From Galbula dea (taxonomy: Eukaryota; Chordata; Aves; Piciformes; Galbulidae), in the NCBI GenBank assembly GCA_013399015.1, contig VWZX01010418.1, positions 1,669,832-1,733,831 of the forward strand: a stretch of DNA of 64,000 nucleotides, written 5' to 3'. The notes beneath the pieces were generated by a model. That model was not told the DNA's origin. It did no database searches and saw nothing but the letters and a program-made list of their open reading frames with translations. Shown here piece after piece: positions 12,401 through 23,100 of this stretch. The first letter of the stretch is position 1; each line of letters starts with the position of its first letter. The position numbers and the translations under genes are program-made.

Positions 12401-12793
12401 TCTCCTTTAAACTTTATTGACAAAACAGTTTAATCACATTTTTGGTAAGTTTAGAAAACAAAACCCAACAAATTGATATCTGAAAGCCTGAGTGAATGTA
12501 TGTCATAACTCCTCAAGTTTCCTTTGCCTCCCCTAGTTTTATTAACACAGACATTTGGGTTCACACCAGTATTTGCTCTTTGAATCCTTTTACATGTTTC
12601 TTTTAGTAAAGGCTGTAACAAAATGAATCTTGGCAGAAGCTTGCAAAATATAAGCCTGTTTAAGTTACTCAGGAAAGATAACAGTTCTTCAAAACTGCAG
12701 AAAAAGAAACTCCAGCTGCAAGGAAATTAAATTTAGATCACTCCTTTGCAGATAGTGAAAACCTGGCATGCCAGGAAAAATCCACAAATGTGA
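408..12793 (-). CDS. candidate unidentified multi-exon minus-strand gene (or decayed gene)
   Basis: I do not recognise this gene. On the minus strand a series of open segments lie between acceptor-like and donor-like sites. In 5'-to-3' order they are 12793-12763, 11823-11672, 8718-8664, 8128-8085, 7282-7086, 5384-5323, 5133-5097, 4282-4096, 1809-1726, 766-729 and 484-408. Reading phase agrees across 12763/11823, 5323/5133/4282 and 729/484, but not across every junction, so some exons are missing or wrong. The predicted peptide is rich in aromatic residues, Cys and short beta-strand-like stretches, as in an extracellular or beta-rich protein; that is only an impression. The gene would run divergently from EPB41L4B. 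The segment at 4282-4096 holds an in-frame stop, so a pseudogene is possible. Chance open segments in 15 kb of DNA are the main alternative. Confidence 0.4.
729..766 (-). CDS. candidate small exon of the unidentified minus-strand gene
   Basis: A 38-nt segment follows acceptor tgatccttcttacag and reads VAGAFIVQPVVT with one base over at each end; the donor is gtaaca. Its final g joins ga at the start of 484-408 to form Gly, giving an uninterrupted ...PVVTGGFEYGYC... A second donor-like gtaagt lies about 40 nt further on, but using it meets an in-frame stop. Confidence 0.4.
1071..1200 (+). repeat. old CR1 LINE fragment, 3' end
   Basis: Diverged CR1 3' end: gacatgatttagtggtgacc, then a tail equivalent to 'ggttggactcgatgatcttaaaggtc' in degraded form, ending aaaggtctcttccaatc and attctatcat. 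Clearly older than the CR1 copies in the EPB41L4B intron. Confidence 0.7.
1726..1809 (-). CDS. candidate exon of the unidentified minus-strand gene
   Basis: An 84-nt, 28-codon segment, phase 0 at both ends. It lies between a strong acceptor (gtttttccttatatccag) and a donor, ctg|gtaaga. It begins LELFSMDFSTVAHC and ends VMQAYDYIRNL. The other two frames are closed by stops. Good splice sites plus a frame-neutral length make it one of the better candidates. Confidence 0.45.
2755..2935 (+). repeat. MIR/CORE-type ancient SINE relic
   Basis: By eye this matches the MIR core and 3' part in order: cacctctctcttgccagttt, then catctgtaaaattgggataa, a degraded region equivalent to 'cctcacagggttgttgtgagg', then gtctgtaaaatgctttaatg. 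Such copies predate birds. The boundaries are approximate. Confidence 0.6.
4096..4282 (-). CDS. candidate exon with an in-frame TAG
   Basis: The frame opens after acceptor tctggtgcttgtcag with two bases completing Glu. It continues YKTTKPAGCLIPKE, then IPRNWECCKQIFTVEAF, to ...MIPSNYL, where a TAG lies at 4146-4148. The same frame is then open as PWTSNIVPDQQCESNMK up to a strong donor, gaa|gtgagt. The frame is also open upstream to 4355. The stop means this is a decayed exon, that the part after the stop is a separate exon (the TAG itself ends a weak acceptor-like site), or that the call is wrong. Confidence 0.25.
5097..5133 (-). CDS. candidate small exon of the unidentified minus-strand gene
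   Basis: A 37-nt segment after acceptor ctggcttggctgttcag and before donor cttg|gtatgg reads GKVTGTFKSYPL plus one base. The leftover g joins aa at the start of 4282-4096 to give Glu, so phase is kept on both sides. It is very short, so the evidence is positional only. Confidence 0.25.
5323..5384 (-). CDS. candidate exon of the unidentified minus-strand gene
   Basis: A 62-nt segment follows a good acceptor (cagtttgctttatag) and ends at tat|gtaaca. One frame is open: two bases, then GIKSSCAPLPSAYFWTFLVY, phase 0 at the end. The next candidate (5133-5097) starts in phase 0, so the two join in frame. Confidence 0.3.
7086..7282 (-). CDS. candidate exon of the unidentified minus-strand gene
   Basis: An open stretch of 65 codons plus two bases, starting HTSKFFNLNF and ending LTLTYQDQ. 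It contains RYKLEMRCSSGKLPLIYL with a Cys and a beta-like pattern. The acceptor chosen is tttcaaag, though the reading frame opens a little further upstream. The donor gtgtag is weak, so the 3' edge is uncertain. The composition looks protein-like, but no family is recognised. Confidence 0.35.
8085..8128 (-). CDS. candidate exon of the unidentified minus-strand gene
   Basis: A 44-nt segment follows the T-rich acceptor ttgtgggttttcag and precedes the donor aaag|gtaaac. The single open frame reads LLKLLSRFMQSSRK with one base left over at each end. It is short, so chance is a serious alternative. Confidence 0.25.
8664..8718 (-). CDS. candidate exon of the unidentified minus-strand gene
   Basis: A 55-nt segment lies between acceptor ...gtgctaacag and a strong donor, atag|gtgagc. 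Only one frame is open; it begins AGEHKYSLFGYLSILTII and ends with one extra base. Its end phase does not fit the next segment (8128-8085), so either an exon lies between them or one of the two is spurious. Confidence 0.25.
11672..11823 (-). CDS. candidate exon of the unidentified minus-strand gene
   Basis: A 152-nt segment sits between an acceptor ending ttttgtcag and a consensus donor, gat|gtaaga. It has two bases plus 50 codons, all open, starting VAVHVTPYIL and ending VYPEGFVAKD. The middle reads GKKNKIFFSSGIN, an alternation of hydrophobic and polar residues resembling beta strands. The other frames are interrupted. It is the best single exon candidate in the left flank. The family is unknown. 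Confidence 0.45.
12763..12793 (-). CDS. candidate small exon of the unidentified minus-strand gene
   Basis: A 31-nt segment follows an acceptor with a pyrimidine-rich run (ttctattactgcag) and reads SHLWIFPGMP plus one base. The donor is weak (gttttc). The leftover g joins the first two bases of the 11823-11672 segment to give an Ala codon, so the frame continues. The phase match is the main reason to list it. Confidence 0.3.
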
Positions 12794-12842
12794 CTGCAGT
12801 AATAGAAAGTAAAATAAGAAAGAGGTCTCTGATGTCCAGGCA

Positions 12843-12868
12843 GTGTGTGTGTGTGTGTGTGTGTGTGT
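12843..12868. repeat. (GT)13 microsatellite
   Basis: Thirteen uninterrupted GT units, followed by acacacc. Confidence 0.97.
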
Positions 12869-14283
12869 ACACACCATGTTTGTAGTCTCTTCACAGGGCT
12901 ACCAGTGGTTCATTAGCCATCCCCATTAGGTAGCTGTCTCCATTATGAAGCTTTCAGAAAGAAATCAGACAAGATTTGAACAAAACCAAAACTCTGAATG
13001 AAAGGGCAAGAATAAAGGGCTTATCACACTTTTATTTAATTATTTAGCCATGACCAGCACTGGAGTCTCCAATGATTACAGATATCCCATCTCACTGCTA
13101 CTACACAACTGTCTGTAAGGATTTTGATAAATTCCCATTTACTTACTCCTTAGTATTATGGAAAAGAAACCCCCAACCATTGGTAAGGCTGGTTACTTGC
13201 AGGGAATCCTACCAGAACTGCAATATAGGTTAGTACAAATGGTTTGCTTAGGTTGTCACCTTTCCTGTGGCACTGATTAAATCATGACTCCCAGGGGAGA
13301 CTGGAGTACTCTATGGGACGATGTCTATTTTGATAGAGATTTTAAACTAATGCCCTTAACTCAAGCATAGATAAGGACCACAGCAGTTTCTGCTCATGCC
13401 TCTGATTGGAAAAAAGGCAAGTAATAACCTCTCTGAGGAAGGACTGCAGGACAGAGGTACCAGCAAATCGAATCACTTCAGGGCTTGCCCATCTGAAAAT
13501 GAAGACAGAATGTGGATAGTTGGAACATAAATGTACAAACTAAAATGTAAATACTAGTTTAAATGCCTCTCATCTTGCAATAAGTGCATCGTGGCATCCT
13601 TAGTACCCACAGTTTCTCAAGGCTCTTGTTTCAGGGCTAAAGATAGCTCTGCTGGTAACACAAGACAAAGAACGGTGGAATTGTTTTACTCCAAAAGAGG
13701 CCGGGTACTAAGGAACCAGCTTTGTTTCCCCTTACCACCAGCTCCTTCCAGAAGATCCCTTACCCTAATCATTATTACATATTGCTTAATATGAGATTTA
13801 ATGGGACCTCAGCATTTCTATAGGGGTGCTGTAAATACAGCACTGCCTCTGAACTGTTGCCACTGGCCTGTATCGTGTACTGCTAATGCAAGTCAGGCTA
13901 GGTTTATGTACTTTAAAACATCAGACTTCTCTTTTCATGGCAAAAGTTGAAAGAGACAAAAGGCTGAAGTCTCACAGCTGAATAAGGAAGATTTTTAACA
14001 CTGCAAAAGACTTGCTCAGTTTTCTGCCAGGCCAGTTCTGAGTGATGCCAGACCTCCCTTCCACCCCACTCTCCCGTGCACTAGAATTGCTGTTAGCTCC
14101 CTCAAGAGACAACAGTATTTCTGCTGAATTTCCAACCCTTAAGATCATTCGTGTTGCTTATGGTATGTAAATGACCTTTATTGGGACCGTGATATCTTCA
14201 CAGTGCTCAAAGCAGTGAAAAGAACCCAAGGTATGCTGCACCATTCAGGATCTGAAAGAAAATTCAAATTCTCCTCCTAATGC

Positions 14284-14348
14284 ACAAAAGACCCAAAACC
14301 CAAAAAACCCACCCCAAACCAAACAAAAACCACAAACAAACCCAAACC
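14284..14348. repeat. A/C-only low-complexity tract with G-quadruplex motif on the minus strand
   Basis: The plus strand here is almost entirely A and C. C-runs at 14292-14294, 14299-14301, 14308-14310 and 14312-14315 are spaced by 4, 6 and 1 bases. This fits the canonical four-run G3+N1-7 quadruplex rule on the minus strand. Confidence 0.8.
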
Positions 14349-15603
14349 ATAATCAGTACTATGTGTCTACTCTTGATTGTGTATATTAGCAGGCAAAGAT
14401 TAGCAACTTTTTCCACTCTGTTTCTATAAAAGCTCTTTTATGCAGCTACACAGTGAAGGTAGAAGGGTTGCAGATGCATCCATGGCAAAGACCACGCAGT
14501 TCAGTGACAGTCTTGGCTGATTAGACACTTCAAGACTTGATCTAGTGCATTGAAGAAACATGGAAGAGGGTGCAGAAGCAGCAGGCAGTTACCTAATACT
14601 ATCAAGTCTCAATAAAAAATGACAAGCTGAGACATTTTTGGCAGGCTTTTCGAATACCTAATAGGACAATGCTTGTGTAAACCAGCCTGGAAGCATGGTT
14701 AGAAGAAATAAATCCACAGCAGAAAACAAAACGAAAAATTTCAGAAGCAACAAAATTTTAAAGTCCTTTAGCTCACTTCTGATCATAGGGTGACAGAATC
14801 AGTTCCACTGAGTGTTTCTGTGAGACATGGTTCACGTCCAGTATTTTATACACAGCAACTCATCCAAAGCGCTCCCACTTCAGCCAGAAAACACAAATAC
14901 TTAACTTACTGGCAGAGTGACTGTGTGAGAGTATTTGTACCTATGGATTTGCTGTGACACTTAAATAAACCCATACTCCTTTCTCACAGCTGCAGAAACA
15001 AAACCGAGCGAAACCCTAGGAAGGTCTGAAGGGTCTACTTTTTCCACGGGACCGCGTTCTCGTATTCGTTCCAACCCCCCAGACCATGGCGACTGCAATA
15101 GCAAACGCGAGAGCATTTCCACACGCCGGCCAGCTGTGTCTGTGCGCAAGAGATGTAGGCAGCAGCCCGAGAGGCGGTGCAGTGTGCGTGGCCGGGCAGT
15201 GGGTCTCGGTGGGCCGACCCCGGAGCGGAGCGAGGCGCTGAAGGCCGCGGTGCCGGTGGCGTGCGACAGGTGTGGCCGGGAGCAGCCTTACACCGCCTTT
15301 CCTCTTCCCTCCCTGGCCCGGGGGCGGTGGCAAGGGGCAGCCACCGCGCAGCCACCGCCCCAACGGCAGGCACGATCGTCCAAACCACCGCGGAGCCGGG
15401 TCAGTTGCTGAAGGAACAGCGCATCTCGGTGTTTCCTCCCACCGCGCTGCGGGGTCGCGGGCGTAGGGAGACAGTGGGCTAAGGAAGATCACCCCGTCCC
15501 CCCCCACCACCGCGGCTGTCACTACAGGTGGCTGTCCGCCTCAGCAGCTCCCCCTGCCCGCCGCTCGAGTCCCCCCACCTCAGTGGCGGCAGGAGGAGCC
15601 GCG

Positions 15604-15676
15604 NNNNNNNNNNNNNNNNNNNNNNNNNNNNNNNNNNNNNNNNNNNNNNNNNNNNNNNNNNNNNNNNNNNNNNNNN
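15604..15676. other. assembly gap (73 N)
   Basis: A run of N inside extremely GC-rich sequence about 125 bases upstream of the EPB41L4B start codon, probably sequence dropout. Part of the core promoter or 5' UTR may be missing, and the true length is unknown. Confidence 0.99.
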
Positions 15677-15799
15677 GGGCGCCCGGCGCGGGCTGGCTCC
15701 CGGCGGGCGGCGCTGCTGTGTTGCTCTGGGAGGTGCCGTGGGGCAGGGCGCGGAGCTGCGGGTTCGGGGGTGTGAGCGGCCGGGCAGGGCGCCCCCAGG

Positions 15800-16084
15800 A
15801 TGCTGCGGTTCCTGCGCAGGACCTTTGCCCGGCGGTCGATGCAGCGCTACGGACGAGGAGCCGGGCGAGGGGGACTCGGCGCGGAGGGGGACGAGCGGGA
15901 CGGGGGGCTGCGAGGCGCCGCCGCCGCCGTCAGCTCGGGAGGTTTTCCCTCCTCGCCGCACCCCGGCGGGGTCGTACACAACGCCGGAGCCCCCGTCCAC
16001 ATCCCGGCGGCCGGCGGCAGTAAGCCGGTGCTGCAGTGCCGCGTCCTCCTGCTGGACGGGACCGAAGTCAACGTGGAGCTGCCG
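15800..16084 (+). CDS. EPB41L4B: EPB41L4B exon 1, coding part (band 4.1-like protein 4B)
   Basis: Encodes residues 1-95, starting MLRFLRRTF and continuing RRSMQRY. That is the characteristic N-terminus of EPB41L4B (EHM2), a FERM protein linking membrane and actin cytoskeleton and implicated in adhesion and migration. A Gly/Ala-rich linker (about 17-70) follows. From about residue 77 the beginning of the ubiquitin-like F1 lobe of the FERM domain appears (LQCRVLLLDGTEVNVELP). The start is supported by an in-frame TGA at 15773-15775 with no ATG between, and by A at -3. The exon ends at ccg|gtgagt in phase 0. The next exon begins with Lys, as known for this family. The exon is very GC-rich, unlike exon 2, because it lies in the CpG island. 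The start Met and paralogue choice (4B rather than 4A) rest on the recognised N-terminus. Confidence 0.93.
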
Positions 16085-17149
16085 GTGAGTAACGTGCGCT
16101 CGCTTCCCCTGCCTAGGCTTGCATCTACCCTCTCTTCTCCTCCTCCGCGTCGTCTTCCCCCTTCCTGGTGACAGGAACGAGCGATTACACCTCCCCGGCT
16201 GCACAGCATTTGCCGTTCTCCGGGCAAGCCTCGCTAGTTTCGTCCTCTTCTCCGCGGGCGTCCTCGCTGCCGTCCCTACCCGCATGCACCTGCTGCCAGG
16301 TGCGCGGCGTGCCTCCCCGCCATGAACACCGCTCCGCTCGCCCCCCACTCCCCGCCCCCTTCCTGCTGGCTGAAGCCATCTGCGCCCCTCTTCCTTTTCT
16401 CGGAGCGAGGGTAGAGGTAGGCACCTGCTCCCCTACCCGCCGCAGCCAAAAAGCAGCTCTCTTGCAGCGATGCCTTCAGCGGCGTGTCTCCCGGGAGGGA
16501 CCGTCCCTGCGGTGCGGGGCGCTACCTGTGTGTCTCCCTGGCTGGGTCGTCCCTCATTCCCTTCCCGCAAGGGATACTCTCAGATCCTGCCTGACAGCAC
16601 CGCCGGCACCCGCGTTGTGCCGTGGGGTGGGACACAGGAGCCTCTGCGGGGAAGCGGTGTCTTTGGGCTCGCTGCCCGCCGGCTTGGGGCCGGCAGGGGC
16701 GGCCCACAGCACCTGTGGCGCCGGCGGGGATAGCGGGGCGAGGCCGGCCGTGAGGCAAGGCCGCCGCGTCTTTATTCCTTGTTTTCTAACGTCCCCGCCG
16801 CCCCCTCAAGCCGGCGTTGCCCTCTGCTTGGGGGCGCCTGAGGGGCTACCCCGTCCAGAGTAAGCGCCCGCCCCGTGTAGGAGGAGAGTACTGGCTGTGG
16901 GGCCACGGTCCCGGTAACCCACAGCAGCTCAAGGGAACGGCGGCGCTGCCGGCCCGGCCCCCGCGGGTCCGCCCGTCCGCTAGTCGCTGGCTGCGAGGGG
17001 TGGTTGGGCCGCCAGCGCCTCCGGCGGTGGCGGGGGGGCCGGGCCTCGGCTCGGGCGGGGGCGTGAACGGCGCTGAACTTTTCCCCCTCCAGCCGCTGTG
17101 CTGGAGGAATGAGGAAGGGACAGTGCCAACCTGCGGAGCTCTTTGTGTT

Positions 17150-20100
17150 TGCCTCTTTGGGCCGTGTTTGTGGGTGTTTCAGCATCCCCAGAGCCCGCTG
17201 TGTGTCTTTGTATCTCTTAAGGAAAGCTGCACGGTGTTTATTACGAACTTACAGAGTTTAGGTTTTGCCAGTCAGTCAGTCCCCACAGCTGCTGAATGCT
17301 CACCATCCATCCTTTATTGCAGACCTTTTCATTCTCTCGGAAACCAAGTTTCCAATGAAATAACACACGAAATAGTTTATCAGATTTGAAAAACATTTAG
17401 TCTTCTTTCCATTTCAACCCAAATAATTGCCAGTCATTAAGTTTAGTCCTTAAAAACTTGTGGGGGGACTTACTAATAATGAGTGTAACCACCTTATAAA
17501 CTCTGCACCACTTTAATCTCCAGTAGTGTAGAACTGAGTGGTTTTTTTGAGTACATCTTGAGTCTTGTTAGGTGACTTTTGTATTAATTATCTGCATATT
17601 TTGACCATGTCACTAAAACGTGGCATTTGGCAACCCTATGGTTTCTGCTTGAAGAAACAGAGTAAGACTCTTACAAGTGAATATAGAAGTATGTGGATGG
17701 AGCCACCTAGAGATGCTTGCTGCAGATTTATCAGGCTTCCCTTGACTTGCCAACTAGATCACACTTTTCCAGATACTGGAAATGCTAATATATTTCCTCT
17801 CCTTGCATCTCCTTCACAACTTGCTGCAGTCCTAACATCTCCCAACAAATCTTCTTTAAAGACTTGGTGAAAGCTATCAGCATGGTGAGGATTTACTTAT
17901 AGAGGTCTACATAGATAAGCTCAGTAAATATTTTGCTTAGTGTTATACTCCCTCTGATTTTATCAGAGTTCAGCTTTGGCTGTAGAGTCCATTTAAGACA
18001 GTCTGTGGTTTTGAAGCATCAGAAAATGAGGTAATGGCTTGGAAAGTATATAGAAGTAGCTGCTCGGTCCAGTACAGCAGATGTGGAGTGCTCTTGCTTG
18101 AATTTGACCTCCAAACAAAGCCTAGACTGCCAGTGTTTTCTGAATGTGAGCTGCACACATGGTGCTTCGTAGTTCGTTTGTCCAAAGACAGGTAAGAAGT
18201 TTGGGGGTTTTTTCACTGAAATGCTTAGAGCAGTGGAGGACTTTGGAGCATGTAATAGCTGTCAGTGTCTTGAGGATTAAAAACTGTTCTGTTGAATTAT
18301 ATATCTGTTCCTCATGCTTTTCCCCTCTCTCAGGAAAAGTAACACCCACGCTGAGAGTTAGAAAAACTGAAAGAGGCGTTGCACCATTTATAGAAATTGA
18401 TCAGGAAAGTTTCCCTCAGCTTTGCAGCTTTAGAATTTATGGGATTAGGGCCTTAAACAGAACGTGCTTTAATATTCAGAAGCTGTGGTAGAGGACTGGT
18501 TAAGCTGAAGGAATTGAGTAGCATCTTTTCCATTAAAAAAATAAAAGTGTATGGTGGCATCTCACCATTTCAGTTCAGATTTTGTGGAAAGGGATGGAGT
18601 TTGGGCTTCATCACCAGTGAGCAGCTTACCCATGAAGTCAAGAATGAAGATAATTGCAGAGGACTTTACTGTGCTGCTGGTTTTATTCACAAACACTTCA
18701 GGAGATATTGGGCTCTGTTTACTACATGCTAACATTATGCTCCAGTTGTCTTCCCAGTGGAAAAAAAGAACTTGTTAGTATTAGGACACAATACTCTTGC
18801 AACTACAACTTTTTAGGCTTCTGGGTAAGACTTCACTTTAAAGTAACTGAAATTTTTGTTAGGTTTTAAAGACTACAGGGTCTGTTTGTGTGGAGGAATG
18901 AGAGAAAAGACATGACTCAGGGAAAACTTTTGCTATAAGTGAGAAAAAGTTGGTTTTTCTATTGACATCATTTGGGATTTTGTAAATATTCATGTCAAGC
19001 TAAAACTCTGAAACTTTTGTCCTGCTGAAATATATCAGGTTCTGCCACAGTGTTTTCTCATTTGTGGAGGCTGATGATGGTGTTGGAAAAACAAATCCTA
19101 CATCAGTAGGTTGCTAACTATCTTTGGGGTTAACGTTACCGTTTACGTGATAGTATCTGTATTAGAGACTGCACATCTGGTAAGCTCTTCTCTGCTGGTG
19201 GTGGAAACACAAGCAGAGATGTACCCTGAACTCCCAAGTCCTTCCTTAGCTTGTTCTTCTCTAGGCTGTACAGCAATATTGTGGCCAGTCACCTTTCTTC
19301 TTTATCTGCATTTCCACGCCCACTTCTTCTGAGCATTTGCACTTTAAGCTTTTTACTGCATGTTCTCTGCCCTCAGACTACCCCATCTGCTAGCCTGCCC
19401 TCTGACAGTGTTGTGTGCTCTTTCACTTGTAGGTGTTCTCTGCCTTTCCTGAACTTGTTTCCTACCCAGCTGTCCCCATATAAATGGCAATACAACATTA
19501 GTCAGAGCTAGATACCCCTGGATAATGGTTTCTATACTTGGCTTCTCACATGAAATTTCAAGAGTTGCTTAATGATGCAGGCTGTCTTGTTTGCTCTTAA
19601 GGCAACAATGATGTCCTTGAAAGTATTCTTTCTAAGTACAATAAAGTCCTGGGTGGCTTTTTAAACCCATGAGTTCCTTAGGGTCCTGTATTGAATGTGA
19701 GATGCTATTAAGGTTGTATTTGTTGTAGAGGATGAATGGCAGTTGAGCAGTTCTGTTGCTGTGGGGCTATTTGCCATAGGAAGGGGAGCATAAATGGTGT
19801 CATTACTGCCTTTTGACCTGACACCACATCTGCACATCTGAGATATAGTTATAAAAACTGATGCAAGAAGAAAAATACCTAAATTAGAAACCATCCTTTC
19901 TTCCCTCTTGCATAGGTATCAGTGCATTTGTTTTTTACCATTGGGAACCTGTTTAGTGTATTTTGTGTTGCATCTTTGTTTGCATTGAAGGATGTTACTT
20001 GTAGGTTTTGTAACTCAGCTGAAGGCAGATGGAAGGCCACTTGCTCACTGCTGTCAAAACAATATTGCCTCTGTTTTTCTGGAGGACTCATGACTTTAAT

Positions 20101-23100
20101 GAAATAGAAACTGGTTATGGATGATACTGTGTTCTGATAAAGAATGCAGGGAAAGAGCATTGACATTTACACAGCAGTGATGATGCCTACTAGTTACTAC
20201 TTAAATGGAACAGTCTATATAGGGCTTTCAGATGGGGCCAAAAAGCCAAATTTTTGTTGACTTTTAAGATATGGTTACTGGCATTTCTAAAAATGGAGTC
20301 TCTGATTTTTAATTCAGTGCATCTTATGAAAGCTTAAAAGGAGGACATGAAAAACAGCTATTCAGTGGGACTGTCTAGAGTAGTAGAAACTGATGTCCCT
20401 TCTCTTAATGCCACTGAAAACAGTATTCTGTGATAAGTTGGGGGAGAGCAGAAGGGGAGTGAATACAGGGTGTTCTTGGGTTTGTGTAGTCTGAGTAGGA
20501 TAAAAAAGAGGGGAAAAATGGTAAGCTTATTCCACTATGGAAATCCTCATCCTGCAAAGGAGATACAGAACACCTCACATTTTCTGTGATGTGATGCCAC
20601 AGCAGTTAACATGTCTGTCGTTAATGCTTCTTTCTAAAAATCTCCTTGCTCTGGTAAATTTCTGTGCTGCTGTGAATGTCATTACAAAGACCTTTGTGAT
20701 GTATTAGAAAGTATGTGATGCTTAATGATTAATGAACAAGTCAAATATAACTCTCCAAATCTATGAGTTGTTTGCAGATGCATAGCTTTTGTATTATTTC
20801 TTTGCTTTCCTGTTGGTGTATCTGTTTTAATAATTGTTTTGGCTGCTATGGAAACACTTCAGGATAGGGACAGTAACTCTTCTTCAGTAACCTTTTCTAA
20901 TCTCTAGTCTTTTATGTGTGGTATCCTTTTTTGTTGGAGTAACACAAACATAACAACATTTGCTACCTAGCTTTTATGCTCACATCAAATGTACATGTTC
21001 AATTAACTCTTGAGTAGTCATCTCTTTCTTATAAATTATTGGTTAGTGTATTTGACTTGATAAATTTATAAATATTGGGTGAAAAGTACAACTTTGTTCT
21101 TTTCTTTTCCTAATGACATTTCAGGAGTATTATCTCTACAGAAATGCACTAATACATGTGTAGTCACTTAGATTCAGGTCATTCTCTGGAGTCTCTTAGC
21201 TGAAGAGCTATGCCCTCCCTTTCCCAAATAGATATATTCAGGTGGGGGACAGGATTTTATTAATTCTTTAAAGCTTTTATCATTTAGGAAATTGATAATG
21301 TGCCTTCTTTATGCAGAAGTTACCTTTCAGTGACATGAAATTAACAGTAGTTGCTGGGAAATGTTAAAAGCATATTTGAAGCACTGGGAATGCTGCAAAT
21401 ATCTTCATGATATTCCTGTGGGAGTTCCTATGTTCCTGAACTCCTCTGGGCACCAGCACCCAGAGTCCCCTTCATAAATTGATCAAGCTCCATTTTTAGG
21501 AGTTGGGTATATTTTGTTTCTGCAGCTCATCTTGAAATATCTTTTCATTACCTTACAGTTCTGATCAGGTAACTGTAGCTAGAACTTGATCTGTTGTCTT
21601 CTGGCAGTAGCCTTTAATGATGTTATCTGGGTACCATGTAGTTTGATGTATTGCTGTGTTTACTGAAGGTGTGTGAGAAGCATTCGTAGCAGAATCACGT
21701 ACAGAACCAGGGACTTACATAGCCTCGGAGAAACAGGAATGAGATGGGGTAGGCACATGTGACTGCAGCTGTGCTTCAGAAATGCACAGTGTTAGATTCT
21801 TGAGAGAGAAGAGGGGATTTTAGGCCCTTGATGTGCTCACCAAACATCCTCAGTAAATGTACAGCAGATAAAAGACATGTCAACAGTAGATAGTAAGAGG
21901 GAGATGATGAACAGCATTTTGTTTTGGCATGTGTTAGATAAATTATGCTTGTGTCTTCCATTACTTATGGAAACCAATACCATGGTTCAGTGCAATACAG
22001 ATAGGGTAACAGGACTGCTGCTGCAAACTGGTAGTGGTCCTAAAGAGTGAAAAATATCTCTGGGTATTTTAGTAGTTCCTACAAGAAAGGAAGTAGAAGC
22101 AAAGAGACTTCGGAACTGCAGCCCATGTAGAAGAGCAAGCAGAGGACTAGTTTTGTTTGTATTGTGGAAGGTAGTACAGCAAGAAAAAGGCTGAAGTCTT
22201 GAAGAAATTAGAAATGGTGTATAAAGTATGGAATCTGTTGTCTGTCCAGTTCTTTTCTGAAACAGAGAGCTGACAGATGTCTCTACTGCTTCTCTGTGCT
22301 TGCTTTTCTTCCTCATGTGCTTCCTTTTGTTTCTACTTGTAGCACCTCTGTAGATACATTTTTCCTGTTGTTTTCTCTGAGAGGCTGGCTTCATTCAGTG
22401 TCTCTCCTTGTCCAAGCACAGGCCCGTTTTCTGATTCAGAGTTTCTGTTTTTAAATTCCCAGGCATTTCCACCCACCCTTTTCCATTGCAGTCTCCTCTC
22501 TGCACAATGCTCTATACTTTTCCTATGTGGCAACCATCAGTATGACTAGCATGATACCTACTGAAATTTCTTTTCAAGAAGAGCATATTTCTTTCACTTT
22601 TGCTGGGTGGTGCTTTTTTTTTTTTAACCTCCCTTTGGCTTCCTAATCTGTAAAAGTAGTTTTCTTTACATCCCAGAAGCACCTACATAAGCTGTGAAAC
22701 AGTTCACCATGGAGGATCTCTTCTGGGAGACACTTCAAAGTATACTAGAGGTCAGCATCCTTCTGTTTCAGGCCTTGAGCATAGTTTTCTGACCCATTCC
22801 CTCCTACCAGTTGAGATAATTTCTGTGATTCTCTGCTATTGTCAGAAATTTGAAATAAGGCTCAGCCCTTTTCCTTCCCCAGGAAAATGCTCTTTCCCAG
22901 CTGTGGCCATTCACAGCCAGCTTGACTAGCAAAGTGCCCTGTCTATCAGGGCACAAATGTTGCAGGTGACTGCTTGTCCTGAACATTCTCACCTGTAGAG
23001 CAAACATTAGGGGAACATTGGTAGTGATTGGTGAAATAGTTAATTCAGAGGTTAAACCTCTTCACTTTAAAAATGCATGATTTAATATGAAACAACAAAA

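Larger units (their letters stand above)
12800..15000. other. noncoding flank between the candidate gene and the CpG island
   Basis: AT-rich sequence with no clear repeat apart from the microsatellite and the A/C tract listed separately. A few exon-like minus-strand segments occur here, for example 14658-14686 (good acceptor, donor ttag|gtattc) and a strong gtaagt donor after about 14917. None can be placed with confidence. Confidence 0.4.
15020..17150. promoter_or_regulatory. CpG island with the EPB41L4B promoter and 5' UTR
   Basis: GC and CpG density rises sharply from about 15.0 kb and falls off after about 17.1 kb, covering the upstream region, exon 1 and the first kilobase of intron 1. 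Several GC-box-like strings occur, for example ggggcggtgg near 15321, and no TATA box is evident. This is typical of a broad CpG-island promoter. The transcription start cannot be placed, partly because of the N gap. The island could also serve a divergent minus-strand transcript. Confidence 0.85.

Noticed and set aside
15479..16348. 289-codon minus-strand ORF, and several other long ORFs, across the CpG island
   Set aside because: They run through the N gap and antisense to EPB41L4B exon 1. Stop codons are rare there only because the sequence is so GC-rich, and the composition is Pro/Arg/Gly low complexity.
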